Positions 25,149-35,542 of a DNA stretch of 64,000 nucleotides are shown here, one piece after another. The position numbers were made by a program, and so were the translations under genes. Position 1 is the first letter of the stretch. The number at the start of each line of letters is the position of its first letter. The notes under the pieces were generated by a model. The model was not told the DNA's origin. It worked only from the letters and a program-made list of their open reading frames with translations, and searched no databases. This DNA comes from Gemmatimonadota bacterium (GTDB lineage Bacteria > Gemmatimonadota > Gemmatimonadetes > Gemmatimonadales > Gemmatimonadaceae): assembly GCA_021324775.1 (NCBI GenBank), contig JAJPIM010000008.1, positions 62,001-126,000 of the forward strand, in the 5' to 3' direction.

Positions 25149-28136
25149 ATGCATCGATCTCTCCGTATTACCGTCGGACTACTCCTCTTGCTGCAGCTCC
25201 CGGCGCTGGCGTTGGCTCGTGCCCAGGGGCCAGCGACCCGGGTGATCACTGGCAAGGTCACCGACGCCGAGAATGGCCAGGGGCTTCCCTCGGTGGCCGT
25301 CCTCATCAAGGGTACGCAGCTTGGGACGCATACCGGCGACGATGGGACATTCAGTCTGCCGACCGGGCCCGGCGCGCTCACCCTGAGCTTCCGGCGCATC
25401 GGCTATCTCCAGGCCGATCGTCCGGTCACGGGGGACGAGAAGACCGTCGATGTCGCACTCAAGCACGACGTCCTCAAGCTGAACGAGACGATCGTGACGG
25501 GGCAAGCGACCGGGGTGACTCGTGAGAACGCCGCGAACGCGGTGGCCACGGTCAACGCCGAAGAAATCTCGCACGTGCAGGCTCAGACGACCGAGCAGGA
25601 GCTGCAGGGCAAGGTCGCCGGCGCGAACATCCAGGCCAACTCGGGAGCACCTGGCGGCGGTATGCAGGTGCGCCTCCGTGGTACCACGACGGTCATCGGC
25701 GCCTCGGATCCACTCTACGTGGTCGACGGCGTCATCATCAGCAACGCCGCCACGGCGTCGGGCACCAACTCGATCACCAAGGCGTCGGGCTCCAGTGGCC
25801 TCTCGTCCGACGAAGACAACGCATCGAACCGTCTCGCGGACCTGGACCCCAACGACATCGAGACGATCGAAGTCCTGAAGGGTGCCTCGGCCTCCGCGAT
25901 CTACGGATCCAAGGCGTCCAACGGCGTGGTCCTGATCACGACCAAGCGCGGGCACGCCGGGAAGCCGGAGCTCAAACTGAGCCAGCGATTCGGCACCAGC
26001 GAGATCTCGCACGAGCTGGGATCGCGGCTGTTCCCGGATGCGGCGGCGGTCGTCGGGCAGTACGGCCCGACGGCGCTCAAGTACTTCACCCCGGGCGTCA
26101 CGTACAACCACGAGGATGAGCTGGCGGGGCGCAAGCCGCTCTCGTACCAGAGCACGGCGAGCCTGGGCGGGGGGACGGATGCGACGCAGTACTACGCCTC
26201 CGGTGTGATCGAGCACGATGGCGGCATCATCGACAACACATTCTTCGATAAGCAGGCGCTCAACCTCAATCTGCACCAGACACTGGGGCCGAAGCTCGAC
26301 TTCGGCTTGAACAGCACCTTCTCGCATACGGACGACGCTCGTGGGTTGACGAACAACGACAACACCACGACCAGCTTCTATACGGCGCTCCCCGCGACGC
26401 CAAGCTTCGTCAACCTGCAGCCCAACGCCGCCGGGCTCTATCCCAACAATCCGTTCGCGCCGAGCAATCCGCTGCAGACGGCGGCACTGCTGACCAACGG
26501 TGAGTCCGTCAACCGGTTCATCGGATCCGGCACCGGGACCGCGCACCTGATCACCACCCAGCGCAACAGCCTGAACCTGATCCTGAACGGCGGTATCGAC
26601 TACTTCACGCAGAGCAACGCGCTGTACTCGCCGCCCGATCTGCAGTACGAGATCGTATACGGCAATCCCGGCACGAGCGTGACGAGCAACACCGTCAACG
26701 AGAACGCCAACGTCACCGCGAGCCTGGTCGAGGTCTTCACGCCTGCCAGCGGCGCGTTCACGGCGACTACCTCGGCGGGTGTCCAGCAGGAGACGCGGTA
26801 TCTCAATACGATCCGTGATCTGGCGAAGAACCTGAGTCCCGGTCTGTCCAACATCGACCGCGGCACGATCAGCAACGTCGAGCAGGACCGCGAGAACACG
26901 GTCGACAAGGGGCTGTACGCGCAGGAAGAATTTCTGGCGTTGCACGAAAAGCTGCTGCTGACGGTCGGCGGCCGGGCGGACGAGAGCAGCAACAACAACA
27001 ACCCGACAAAGCTGTATTTCTACCCGAAGGCGTCGGCCTCCTACCGGCTCGGGGGCGCGGGCTTCATCGACAACGTGAAGCTCCGGGCCGCGATCGGTGA
27101 ATCCGGCAACGAGCCGCTGTTCGGGCAGAAGTTCGGCGAGCTGCTGGCCGCCAACATTACCGGGCTGCCGACGCAGCAGATTGCGGGGGCGGTGGGCAAT
27201 CCCAACCTGCAGCCCGAGCGGCAGTTGGAAACAGAGCTCGGGTTCGACATGACGATGTTCAACAGCAAGGCCACGCTTTCCGTGACCGGGTATCAGAAAA
27301 ACGTGTCCGACCTGCTGCTGCAGCGGGCCCTGGCGCCGTCCGCCGGTATCGATACCGAGTTCTTCAACGCCGGCAGTCTTCGCACGCGAGGTCTTGAAGT
27401 CGAAACCTCGGTGGCGCCGGTCCAGCAGCGGAACTTCCAGTGGACGATCGAGGCGAACTTCTCCAAGGACGCCAGCATCATCACCTCGCTGCCGGTTCCC
27501 CCATTCAGCCCGGGCGGGTTCCCCGCGGAGTTCGGCGCGTTCGAGATCCAGAACGGCAAATCACCGACCCAGATCATCGGCAACGTGCTCCAGCCGGACG
27601 GGACGGAGTCCATCGGCACGATCGGCGACGCGAACCCGGACTATCGCGTCGGCTTCAGCAACACGCTGACCTATCACTCCGCCCACGTCTACTTCCTATT
27701 CAACTGGCAGAAGGGCGGTGACGATATCAACCTGACGCAGTTGCTCTACGATCTGGGTGGCACGAGCAGTGATTACGCCAAGATCGTGTCGGTTCGCACA
27801 TCCGCGGGCAAAGACACCAGCGAGATGCTCGGACCCTATCGTATCAACAACTGGCTCCAGAACACCGTGCAGTACGTGCAGGATGCATCCTTCATCAAGC
27901 TCCGCGAGCTCACGTTGTCGTACGACCTGCCGAACAGCCTCGTCTCGCACCTCGGGCGCGGCGTACGGACGGCCACACTGAGCCTCGAAGGCAGAAATCT
28001 CATTACGTGGACGCACTATCAGGGTCTGGATCCCGAGGTCAGCAACTTCGGCAACCAGGCCATCGCCCGAAACGTCGACGTCGCGCCATTCCCGCCGAGT
28101 CGCACGTTCTGGGCCGGCATCAACCTGGGGTTCTGA
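25149..28136 (+). CDS. SusC/RagA-type TonB-linked outer-membrane receptor (pair 2)
   Basis: A 995-residue importer with a signal peptide ending ALARAQ, the regulatory-like domain VITGKVTDAENGQGLPSVAV, the plug with LQGKVAGANIQ, PLYVVDGVIIS and VLKGASASAIYGSKASNGVV, and a barrel ending TFWAGINLGF. It is a clear paralogue of the pair-1 receptor. The ATG at 25149 has GGAG eight bases before it; the track's longer start has no support. It heads a same-strand array of SusD, S9 peptidases, an esterase-like protein and a multicopper oxidase, which suggests import of peptide-like or modified oligomeric material, though the ligand is unproven. Confidence 0.95.
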   Translation: MHRSLRITVGLLLLLQLPALALARAQGPATRVITGKVTDAENGQGLPSVAVLIKGTQLGTHTGDDGTFSLPTGPGALTLSFRRIGYLQADRPVTGDEKTVDVALKHDVLKLNETIVTGQATGVTRENAANAVATVNAEEISHVQAQTTEQELQGKVAGANIQANSGAPGGGMQVRLRGTTTVIGASDPLYVVDGVIISNAATASGTNSITKASGSSGLSSDEDNASNRLADLDPNDIETIEVLKGASASAIYGSKASNGVVLITTKRGHAGKPELKLSQRFGTSEISHELGSRLFPDAAAVVGQYGPTALKYFTPGVTYNHEDELAGRKPLSYQSTASLGGGTDATQYYASGVIEHDGGIIDNTFFDKQALNLNLHQTLGPKLDFGLNSTFSHTDDARGLTNNDNTTTSFYTALPATPSFVNLQPNAAGLYPNNPFAPSNPLQTAALLTNGESVNRFIGSGTGTAHLITTQRNSLNLILNGGIDYFTQSNALYSPPDLQYEIVYGNPGTSVTSNTVNENANVTASLVEVFTPASGAFTATTSAGVQQETRYLNTIRDLAKNLSPGLSNIDRGTISNVEQDRENTVDKGLYAQEEFLALHEKLLLTVGGRADESSNNNNPTKLYFYPKASASYRLGGAGFIDNVKLRAAIGESGNEPLFGQKFGELLAANITGLPTQQIAGAVGNPNLQPERQLETELGFDMTMFNSKATLSVTGYQKNVSDLLLQRALAPSAGIDTEFFNAGSLRTRGLEVETSVAPVQQRNFQWTIEANFSKDASIITSLPVPPFSPGGFPAEFGAFEIQNGKSPTQIIGNVLQPDGTESIGTIGDANPDYRVGFSNTLTYHSAHVYFLFNWQKGGDDINLTQLLYDLGGTSSDYAKIVSVRTSAGKDTSEMLGPYRINNWLQNTVQYVQDASFIKLRELTLSYDLPNSLVSHLGRGVRTATLSLEGRNLITWTHYQGLDPEVSNFGNQAIARNVDVAPFPPSRTFWAGINLGF

Positions 28137-28140
28137 CGCC

Positions 28141-29529
28141 ATGTCATTCATACATATCGTGCGGCGCCTGAGCCGGAGCCGGTCCATCGTATCGATCGCT
28201 GCGATCGGCGCGTTGGCCGGATGTGCCAACTCCATGGTGCCCGACCTGAACAACGCAGCGATCACCGACTTTCAGTCCGCTCCGACCGGAGCTGCCGCGG
28301 GCGCGATTGCGGTGGGGCTGGTGCGCGGCACCCGCGACAATCTCGCGCTGTTTCTCGACAACATGGGGATTCTGGGGCGGGAAGGGTTCGAGATGGGCGT
28401 CGCGCAGGGTGACCTGCCACTATATGTCACGGGGCCGATGACCCCGCAGACGTTCTTTGTGGGGCAGATGTGGACGGGTCAATACGCGGATCTGCGTGCG
28501 GCCAACACCGTGCTCGATGCGCTGGCCAAGGTACCGGACCTCACGACGGCGCAGAAGGAAGGTCTCACCGGGTTCGTTCAGACGATGGAAGCGTTCGACC
28601 TGGCGATGCTGGCCGCCACCCGCGACACCTTCGGCATTCCGATCGCGGTCGATATCAGTCCCGTCGGTAACCCGGCGCCGATCGCGCCCAAGGCCGCGGT
28701 CTACCAGCACATCATCAACCTGCTCGACTCCGCGAAGACGCATCTGCAGGCGGGGGGATCGTCGTTCTCCTTCGCCTTGCCGGCCGGCTTCTCGGGGTTC
28801 GACACGCCGGCGGCGTTCCTGACCGTGAACCGCGGGCTGCGGGCGCGCGCCGACATTCTCACCAACGACTACGCGAGCGCGCTGACCGATCTCGCGGCAT
28901 CGTTCCTCAACGAGTCCGCGCCGTTGTCGGAAGGGCCGCAGTTCAATTTCTCGAACAACTCGGGGGACGAGGCCAATCCGAACTTCGCGCCGTTCCTGTA
29001 CGCGGACCCGGCACTCGTGACCGATGCGCAGTTGCAGGCCGACCACTCACCCGATGCCCGCGTCGCGCAGAAGCTGGTGACGGTGCCCTCATTCACGCTG
29101 GACGGCATTACCAGTGATGTGCAATTCACGCTCTACAACTCCACCGTCTCACCGGTACCGATGCTGCGCAACGAGGAGCTGATCCTCCTGCGAGCGGAGG
29201 CGGAGCTGGAGACGGGAGACGCCGCTGGCGCGACGGCGGACATCAACTTCATCCGAGCCAACTCTGGCAACCTCCCGCCGATCGCCAACCCGTACGTGCC
29301 CACGACGAATCAGCCGACGCTGCTCGATGAGCTGCTGTACGAGAAGCGGTACTCGCTGCTGTGGGAGAGCGGGAACAACTGGATCAGCATGCGCCACTAC
29401 AACAAACTCAACCAGCTGCCCAAGCAACTGGTCACCGAGCGGATTTTCCCCGTCGTTCCGTATCCGCTCGCCGAATGCCAGGCACGCACACCGCAGCCCT
29501 CGGGCTGCACGACAGTCAGCGGATCCTGA
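28141..29529 (+). CDS. SusD/RagB-like lipoprotein (pair 2)
   Basis: A 462-residue surface lipoprotein, partner of the SusC 4 bp upstream. Lipobox GALAGC lies after a basic N terminus. The RagB/SusD pattern includes PMLRNEELILLRAEAELETGD and a late LLDELLYEKRYSLLWESGNNW block common to C-terminal SusD segments, ending in VPYPLAECQARTPQPSGC. The S9 paralogue begins 2 bp after its stop, which argues for one transcript. Confidence 0.92.
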   Translation: MSFIHIVRRLSRSRSIVSIAAIGALAGCANSMVPDLNNAAITDFQSAPTGAAAGAIAVGLVRGTRDNLALFLDNMGILGREGFEMGVAQGDLPLYVTGPMTPQTFFVGQMWTGQYADLRAANTVLDALAKVPDLTTAQKEGLTGFVQTMEAFDLAMLAATRDTFGIPIAVDISPVGNPAPIAPKAAVYQHIINLLDSAKTHLQAGGSSFSFALPAGFSGFDTPAAFLTVNRGLRARADILTNDYASALTDLAASFLNESAPLSEGPQFNFSNNSGDEANPNFAPFLYADPALVTDAQLQADHSPDARVAQKLVTVPSFTLDGITSDVQFTLYNSTVSPVPMLRNEELILLRAEAELETGDAAGATADINFIRANSGNLPPIANPYVPTTNQPTLLDELLYEKRYSLLWESGNNWISMRHYNKLNQLPKQLVTERIFPVVPYPLAECQARTPQPSGCTTVSGS

Positions 29530-29531
29530 TC

Positions 29532-31685
29532 ATGCATCACACTCATCCGATGTCCTGCTCGCACAGCTCGCGCGCCGGGTCACGGCGCGAGACATGGTTG
29601 ACCACCCGGGCCACCACAGCCTTGGCCACGTGGTTTGCCATCGCCGGCGGGGCGGTTCTCACCGGCGCATTCGCGGCACCACCTGCGGGCGCGCAGGCGG
29701 CGGGCAACCAGTCGTTCGTGACGGTTGTCGTGGGGCATCGCGATGGGACCCCGGCATCGCCGGCAGCGGACCCCGCGCCGCTGTCGGCCGAGCAGTTGTT
29801 GTCGCTCAGCTCTCCGGTCAAGGGATCGGACGACCCGGTGTGGCAGCCCGATGGGTCGCACATCTCGTTTCTCGGTTCGTACGGCGGGCCGGCCGGTATC
29901 TGGTCGGTCAGCCCCACGGGGAGCGGCGCGCCGGAAGAACTGGTGAACGAAGCGCCGCTCGCCGGGCTCGATTACACGGCGGGCCAGCATCCGTTGTGGT
30001 CGCCGAAGGGGGATTACGTCGCCTACGTCTCCACCAAGGGTGGTGACGCGCCGGAGATCTGGCTCTGGTCGGCGCGCGAGAAATCGGAGGCGCAGCTCAC
30101 GCATCTGGGCGGCGGCATCTATTCGATGTCGTGGGCGCCGGACGGCACGCGCATCGCGCTGTCCGACGACCGCTATGGCAGCCAGGATATCTTCATCGTA
30201 TCGGTGCCCGGCGGGCAGGTTCTCCGGCTGACGGGTGGACCGCGATACGCGGTCTTCCCGGGGTGGACGCCCGACAGCAAGACGGTGTTGTACGACCGCC
30301 TCGACAGCCGGTGGGTGGACCACGACCTCCTGGCCGTACCCGCGGACGGCAGCACGGCCCCGCGGCTCGTCGTGGCCGATCACAACTTCTTCGACTATCG
30401 CGGCGGCGGATCCTTCGGGTATCCGATGGCGTCGCCCGATGGCAAGCAGGTGCTCTTCCGTTCGCAGCGCAGCGGTTGGGTGAACTACTGGGTCGTGCCG
30501 GTCGAAGGGGGGACTCCGCACGCGGTGTCCGCGGAATCCGCGGAGCAGAGCGATGGCGGGTGGTCGCCCGACGGGAAGTGGATCGCTTTCGTGGCGAACC
30601 ACAACGGCACGAAAGGGCTGTACGTCGTGAGTGCGGCGGGCGGGACGCCGCGCGCGCTCGTGGCGCCGGCCGAGGGCGTCGTGGCCAAGGCGGCGTGGTC
30701 GCCCGACGGGCAGCGGATCAGTTATACGTTCGGCACCAGCGTCAGCGCGGCGGATCTCTACACCGTCGATGTGAAATCCGGCAAGACCACCCAACTGACC
30801 ACCTCCACACCGGCGGGTTTTCCTGCCGCCGGCCTGGTGGCCCCGCGCAAGATCACGTATCCGAGTGCCGATGGCCTGACTATCTCGGCGTATCTGTACG
30901 AACCGCGGGGGCTCAAGCCCGGAGAGAAGGCGCCCGGGATCATGTGGGTGCACGGCGGTCCGACCGGCCAGTGGGTGGACAGCTATCAGCCGCAGGTGCA
31001 GTACCTGGTGGAGCGTGGCTACGCCGTGCTGATGCCCAACATCCGCGGGAGCGCCGGCTATGGACTGGCCTTCGAGGATGCGAACAACGGCTGCTGGGGC
31101 CATTGCGACCTCAAGGACGTGCTGGCGGGCGTCGACTATCTCAAGCGGCAGCCGTACGTGGACGCCGAGAAGATCGGCATCACGGGGCGGAGCTATGGCG
31201 GGTGTTTGTCGATGTCGGCGATCGTGAACGCACCGGGCGTCTTCCAGGCGGCGATCCCCGAATCCGGCTATGGTGACTGGGAGGCATTCCTCCAGTTCAA
31301 CGACGAGATGCAGCACGATCAGTTGCTGGCGTACGAGTTCGGGCCGTGGCCGGACAGTGCCGCGGTCTATCGCCGGAACTCTCCGATCCACAACGTCGCG
31401 CGAGTCACGACGCCGACGCTGCTATTGCAGGGCGAAGGCGCGACCGCGTCGTGGCGTCCGGCCGAGGAGCCGGTGCCGGCGTCGATCGACTTCGCGCGGG
31501 CGCTCGATCAGCACTACAAACTCTTCCGGCTGAAGTCGTACCCGGGGGAGACCTACTACATAGAGGGGCACGACAACATCCGCCAGAAGATGGCGGACAT
31601 GCTCGCGTTCTTCGATCAGTACCTCAAGGACGGCATGCGGACCGCGCCGTCGGCCGCCCCGACAACGACGGCATCGGCCCAGTAG
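29532..31685 (+). CDS. S9-family peptidase-like protein with CWGHC motif and altered triad region
   Basis: A 717-residue exported protein: a signal peptide near residue 50, a SPDG-repeat propeller, then an alpha/beta hydrolase domain. The nucleophile is S554 in GRSYGGC. The Asp loop, normally HGxxDxxVP, reads LLQGEGATASWRPAEEPVP, with no obvious Asp in place. The His loop reads YPGETYYIEGHDN, with the His shifted. A Cys pair (C521 and C525, CWGHC) replaces the usual GGKDY-type stretch before the active site and could form a disulfide. The ATG at 29532 is 2 bp after the SusD stop. It may still be a peptidase with a rearranged triad; that is uncertain. Confidence 0.85.
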   Translation: MHHTHPMSCSHSSRAGSRRETWLTTRATTALATWFAIAGGAVLTGAFAAPPAGAQAAGNQSFVTVVVGHRDGTPASPAADPAPLSAEQLLSLSSPVKGSDDPVWQPDGSHISFLGSYGGPAGIWSVSPTGSGAPEELVNEAPLAGLDYTAGQHPLWSPKGDYVAYVSTKGGDAPEIWLWSAREKSEAQLTHLGGGIYSMSWAPDGTRIALSDDRYGSQDIFIVSVPGGQVLRLTGGPRYAVFPGWTPDSKTVLYDRLDSRWVDHDLLAVPADGSTAPRLVVADHNFFDYRGGGSFGYPMASPDGKQVLFRSQRSGWVNYWVVPVEGGTPHAVSAESAEQSDGGWSPDGKWIAFVANHNGTKGLYVVSAAGGTPRALVAPAEGVVAKAAWSPDGQRISYTFGTSVSAADLYTVDVKSGKTTQLTTSTPAGFPAAGLVAPRKITYPSADGLTISAYLYEPRGLKPGEKAPGIMWVHGGPTGQWVDSYQPQVQYLVERGYAVLMPNIRGSAGYGLAFEDANNGCWGHCDLKDVLAGVDYLKRQPYVDAEKIGITGRSYGGCLSMSAIVNAPGVFQAAIPESGYGDWEAFLQFNDEMQHDQLLAYEFGPWPDSAAVYRRNSPIHNVARVTTPTLLLQGEGATASWRPAEEPVPASIDFARALDQHYKLFRLKSYPGETYYIEGHDNIRQKMADMLAFFDQYLKDGMRTAPSAAPTTTASAQ

Positions 31686-31785
31686 CAACTCGCGTCTCAG
31701 GTCCACGACCGGCATTCCACGCCGATCACCCACCGTCCCAGGTGTCGTTCTCGCCCCCGTCCAATCGCTTCGGAGAAACGTCGTC

Positions 31786-33540
31786 ATGAATCGCCGTGTC
31801 CTGGTCACGCTCGCGGGCCTCTCCCTCGCCGGCGTCGCGGGGTGCAGTCATCCGTCGTCGCCGCGGTTCGAAGTCAGTTTCCCGGCGTCGCTGAACGCGC
31901 AGCCCATCACGGGCCGCGTCTTCATCACCCTGTTCACCCGGGGTGATGTCGAGCCGCGCATCGCGGCGTACCAGTCGGCGCGGGTGCGCGTGGGCCGGAT
32001 TCCGTTCTTTGCGGCGGACGTGGACCAGCTCAAACCCGGCGAGCACGCGACCATCGATACGAGCGCCGTCGGCTATCCGCTCTGGAACCTCCGCGATCTG
32101 CCCGCGGGTGACTACTACGCGCAGGCCGTCTTCAACGTCTACACGCAATACCACCGCGCGGACGGACACGTGATCTGGGCGCACCAGGATCACGGAGATG
32201 GGCAGCGCTGGGCCTACTCGCCCGGCAACCTGGTCAGCACGCCGGTGAAGGTGCACCTCGATCCGGCTGCCGGCTTCGACGTTCAGCTCACGTTCGATCA
32301 CGTGCTGCCGCCGCTCGATTCGATCCCCGACACCAAGTGGGTCAAACGGATCTCGATCCAGAGCGACACCCTCAGCAAGTGGTGGGGCGTTCCGCAGCGG
32401 CTTGGCGCCATCGTCCTGCTGCCAAAGGGTTACGACGAGCATCCGAACACCTACTATCCCGTGCTCTACGAGCAGTCGCACTTTTCACTCGACGCGCCGT
32501 TCGGATTCACGCCGGATTCGGCGCCGGCGGCGGGCTCGATGACGCCGGTGCGGCTGGCGCCAGTGAATCCCCGGTCGAACGTCGAGGGTCCGCGGGCCTT
32601 CACGGGCAACGGCAAGCGAGAGTCGGGGTACGAGTTCTACAAGTCGTGGATCTCGCCCAATCTCCCGCGGATGATCGTGGTGACGTTCCAGCATCCGACA
32701 CCCTACTTCGACGATTCCTACGCGGTCAATTCCGCCAACAACGGCCCGTACGGCGACGCGATCATGCGCGAGCTGGTGCCCTACGTGGAATCGCACTTCC
32801 GCATCATCAAGAAGCCGTATGCTCGCGTGCTCAGCGGCGGGTCGACAGGCGGTTGGGAGTCCCTGGCGCTGCAGTTGTACCATCCGGAGTTCTTCGGCGG
32901 CACGTGGACGTTCTTTCCCGATCCGATCGATTTCCGCCGGTACCAGCTCATCGATGCGTACGCCGACTCCAACGCGTTCGTCGTCCCGAACGCGGCGCCG
33001 GGCGCGCCGGAACGCATGATGCAACAATCGCCGGAAGGCCAGCCCGTGGCGGCGATGCGGTCAATCGCGCAGATGGAGTATGCATCCGGGACACACGGAC
33101 GGTCGGCCGCGCAGCTCGACATCTGGAACGCGACCTACGGGCCCGTCGGCGATGACGGATATCCCCGGCAGCTCTTCGATCTTCGCACCGGCAAGATCGA
33201 CCCGACGGTGGCGACGTACATGCGCGACCACGGGTATGACCTCCGATACTATGCGCAGCAGAACTGGCCGCGGATCGGTCCCCAGCTCGTCGGGAAGCTC
33301 CACATCCTGACCGGCGACATGGACGATTTCTATCTGGCACCCGCGGTCTACATGATGGAGGATTTCCTCGCCGGGACGACGAATCCGCACTATGCCGGCG
33401 ATTTCCGCTACGGACGTCCGATGAAAGGCCACGGCTGGCAGCCGATGACCAACGCAGATCTGCTGCGGGAAATGGCCGCGCAGATCGCGAAGAACGCTCC
33501 AGCGGGGGAGCCGACCGCGTCCTGGCGCAACGCCCCCTGA
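31786..33540 (+). CDS. Esterase-like alpha/beta hydrolase lipoprotein
   Basis: A 584-residue lipoprotein (lipobox GVAGC). The N-terminal third is beta-rich and may bind ligand; from about residue 190 it resembles the putative esterase (esterase D / Fes-type) family, with YYPVLYEQSHF and the nucleophile elbow LSGGSTGGWES (S353). An Asp/His pair likely follows (GDMDDFYL, MKGHGWQPM). Likely activity is ester or amide hydrolysis at the cell surface or periplasm; the substrate is unknown. It sits between two related S9 proteins, with 100 bp before it and 28 bp after it, so a shared transcript is plausible. Confidence 0.8.
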   Translation: MNRRVLVTLAGLSLAGVAGCSHPSSPRFEVSFPASLNAQPITGRVFITLFTRGDVEPRIAAYQSARVRVGRIPFFAADVDQLKPGEHATIDTSAVGYPLWNLRDLPAGDYYAQAVFNVYTQYHRADGHVIWAHQDHGDGQRWAYSPGNLVSTPVKVHLDPAAGFDVQLTFDHVLPPLDSIPDTKWVKRISIQSDTLSKWWGVPQRLGAIVLLPKGYDEHPNTYYPVLYEQSHFSLDAPFGFTPDSAPAAGSMTPVRLAPVNPRSNVEGPRAFTGNGKRESGYEFYKSWISPNLPRMIVVTFQHPTPYFDDSYAVNSANNGPYGDAIMRELVPYVESHFRIIKKPYARVLSGGSTGGWESLALQLYHPEFFGGTWTFFPDPIDFRRYQLIDAYADSNAFVVPNAAPGAPERMMQQSPEGQPVAAMRSIAQMEYASGTHGRSAAQLDIWNATYGPVGDDGYPRQLFDLRTGKIDPTVATYMRDHGYDLRYYAQQNWPRIGPQLVGKLHILTGDMDDFYLAPAVYMMEDFLAGTTNPHYAGDFRYGRPMKGHGWQPMTNADLLREMAAQIAKNAPAGEPTASWRNAP

Positions 33541-33568
33541 TCCCACCGTATGCCGGCGAGGAGGCCGC

Positions 33569-35542
33569 ATGCAGCGAGTCCTGATCGGAATTGGCGCAGT
33601 CCTGCTCGGGCTGATGCTCTCACGGTCCGTGCCGGCGCAGACGGGAGGGGGTGAAGGGCCGGGCCGGCAGATACTCAGCGCCGGGGATCTGGTCTCGGTC
33701 CGGTCGCTGGTCGGAGGCGCGGCTCCGCAATGGTCCCCCGATGGCGCGAACATCATGTTCGGCGGAGCACTCGGTGAATCCGACCTGTGGACGGTGGCGC
33801 CGTCGGGGGGCTTTCCCCGCTCGCTGCACATCGACATGGGCGACATCGCGTTTCTCCAGACGCATCAGGCGGCCTATTCGCCGGACGGCAAATGGGTCTC
33901 CTACCTTTCGACGCGCACCGGGCCGGCCGAGGTGTACCTCCGGTCGCTGCAGGACGGCCGGGAGACGCAGCTCACGAACCTGGGCGCGCGCATCAACTCC
34001 TACTCCTGGTCTCCCGATGGCCAGCAGATCGCGCTGGCAGGCGACAAGTTCGGGAACTACGCCATCTACGTCGTGCAGGTGCGGAGTGGCGCAGTCACGC
34101 GCGTGACGACTGGCACACTCAACGACGTCTTTCCCTCGTGGACGCCCGACGGCAAGCGCGTCGTCTTCGTCCAGCTCGACGATCGCTGGGCGGACCATAC
34201 GGTCTACGTCATCGATCCAGCCGGTGCATCGATCCCGCGTGCGGTCGTGAAGGACACCGGGTACTTCGACTACGCGGAGGGCGGCGGATTCGGATATCCG
34301 GCCATCTCGCCCGACGGATCGGCACTCCTGTTCCGGTCACAGCGGAGCGGATGGATCAACTACTGGTCCGTGCCCATGAGCGGCGGCGCGCCGCGGGCGA
34401 TCGCGCCGGAGGCCGCCAATCAGAGCGGCGCGCATTGGTCGCCGGACGGCAAGTCAATCCTCTACGAGGCACTGTGGAACGGGACGCAGGATCTCCGCGT
34501 CGTGAGCGCCGCGGGCGGCGCGCCACGGGTCGTAGCAAAGCCCGAGGACATGGGAGTGATCAACAACGCCGCCTGGTCGCCCGATGGCGCGCGGATCAGC
34601 TACACACTCGAGACCCCGACATCGGCCGCCGACCTGTACGTCGTGCCGGCGGCGGGCGGCGCACCCGTGCAGCTCACCACCTCCGCCGGGCCGCCCTACA
34701 TCGCCCCGGCGCTGATCCGTCCGAAGAAAGTGAATTACAAGTCGCCCGATGGTCTGACCATAGCGGCCTATCTGTACGAGCCGGTGCTCAAGCCGGGCGA
34801 GAAGGCGCCGGGGATCCTCCTCATTCACGGTGGTCCGACGTCGTCGTTCAACGACACGTATCAGACCGAAGCACAGTACTTCGCCATGCGAGGCTACGCG
34901 GTGCTCCTGCCCAACATCAGAGGCAGCTCCGGGTATGGCCGCCAATTCGAGGATGCGAACAATGGATGCTGGGGCCGCTGCGATCTGAAGGACGTGGTCG
35001 CAGGAGTGGATTTCCTCAAACGGCAGCCGTACATCCTCGCCTCCCGGATGGGCATCACCGGCACGAGCTACGGCGGATGCATGACGCTCGATGCGGCCGC
35101 GTTTGCCCCCGGCGTGTTTCAGGCGGGGATCGCCGGATCGGGCTACGGCGACTGGATCGCGTTTTACAATGAGCAGGAGCTGCGGCACATCAAGCTGCTG
35201 GACTACGAGCTGGGGCCGCTCGCGACGCACGAGAAGCTGTATCGATCTCTCTCGCCGATCTATTACGTCGACAGCATTCAGACGCCACTTTTCCTGATCA
35301 ACGGCGAAGGAAAGGATCTGCCGCGCTCGAACGCCGGCCGCCAGTTTGCCGACCGGCTCGAGTTCCGGTACAAGGCCGGGAAGTTCAAGGCGTATCCCAA
35401 CGAGAACTACTATATCCGGAGCGCCGCGAACATTCGGACGATGCTCGGGGACATGCAGGCGTATTTCGACCAGTACCTGAAGGACGGCGTGCACGAGGCG
35501 GAACAGCACGTGCCGGCCAGTGCCGCAGGGGGTCGTCCATGA
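33569..35542 (+). CDS. S9-family peptidase paralogue lacking a recognisable triad His
   Basis: A 657-residue exported relative of the protein at 29532, with propeller repeats and a hydrolase domain. The nucleophile S500 is kept in GTSYGGC and the Cys pair is kept (C467, C471; CWGRC). The Asp loop reads LINGEGKDLPRSNAG, with Lys where the GxxD aspartate usually sits, and the His loop reads YPNENYYIRSAAN with no histidine. It may be catalytically dead or use other residues. AGGAGGCCG precedes the ATG at 33569. Its stop overlaps the next start (ATGA), showing translational coupling. Confidence 0.85.
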   Translation: MQRVLIGIGAVLLGLMLSRSVPAQTGGGEGPGRQILSAGDLVSVRSLVGGAAPQWSPDGANIMFGGALGESDLWTVAPSGGFPRSLHIDMGDIAFLQTHQAAYSPDGKWVSYLSTRTGPAEVYLRSLQDGRETQLTNLGARINSYSWSPDGQQIALAGDKFGNYAIYVVQVRSGAVTRVTTGTLNDVFPSWTPDGKRVVFVQLDDRWADHTVYVIDPAGASIPRAVVKDTGYFDYAEGGGFGYPAISPDGSALLFRSQRSGWINYWSVPMSGGAPRAIAPEAANQSGAHWSPDGKSILYEALWNGTQDLRVVSAAGGAPRVVAKPEDMGVINNAAWSPDGARISYTLETPTSAADLYVVPAAGGAPVQLTTSAGPPYIAPALIRPKKVNYKSPDGLTIAAYLYEPVLKPGEKAPGILLIHGGPTSSFNDTYQTEAQYFAMRGYAVLLPNIRGSSGYGRQFEDANNGCWGRCDLKDVVAGVDFLKRQPYILASRMGITGTSYGGCMTLDAAAFAPGVFQAGIAGSGYGDWIAFYNEQELRHIKLLDYELGPLATHEKLYRSLSPIYYVDSIQTPLFLINGEGKDLPRSNAGRQFADRLEFRYKAGKFKAYPNENYYIRSAANIRTMLGDMQAYFDQYLKDGVHEAEQHVPASAAGGRP

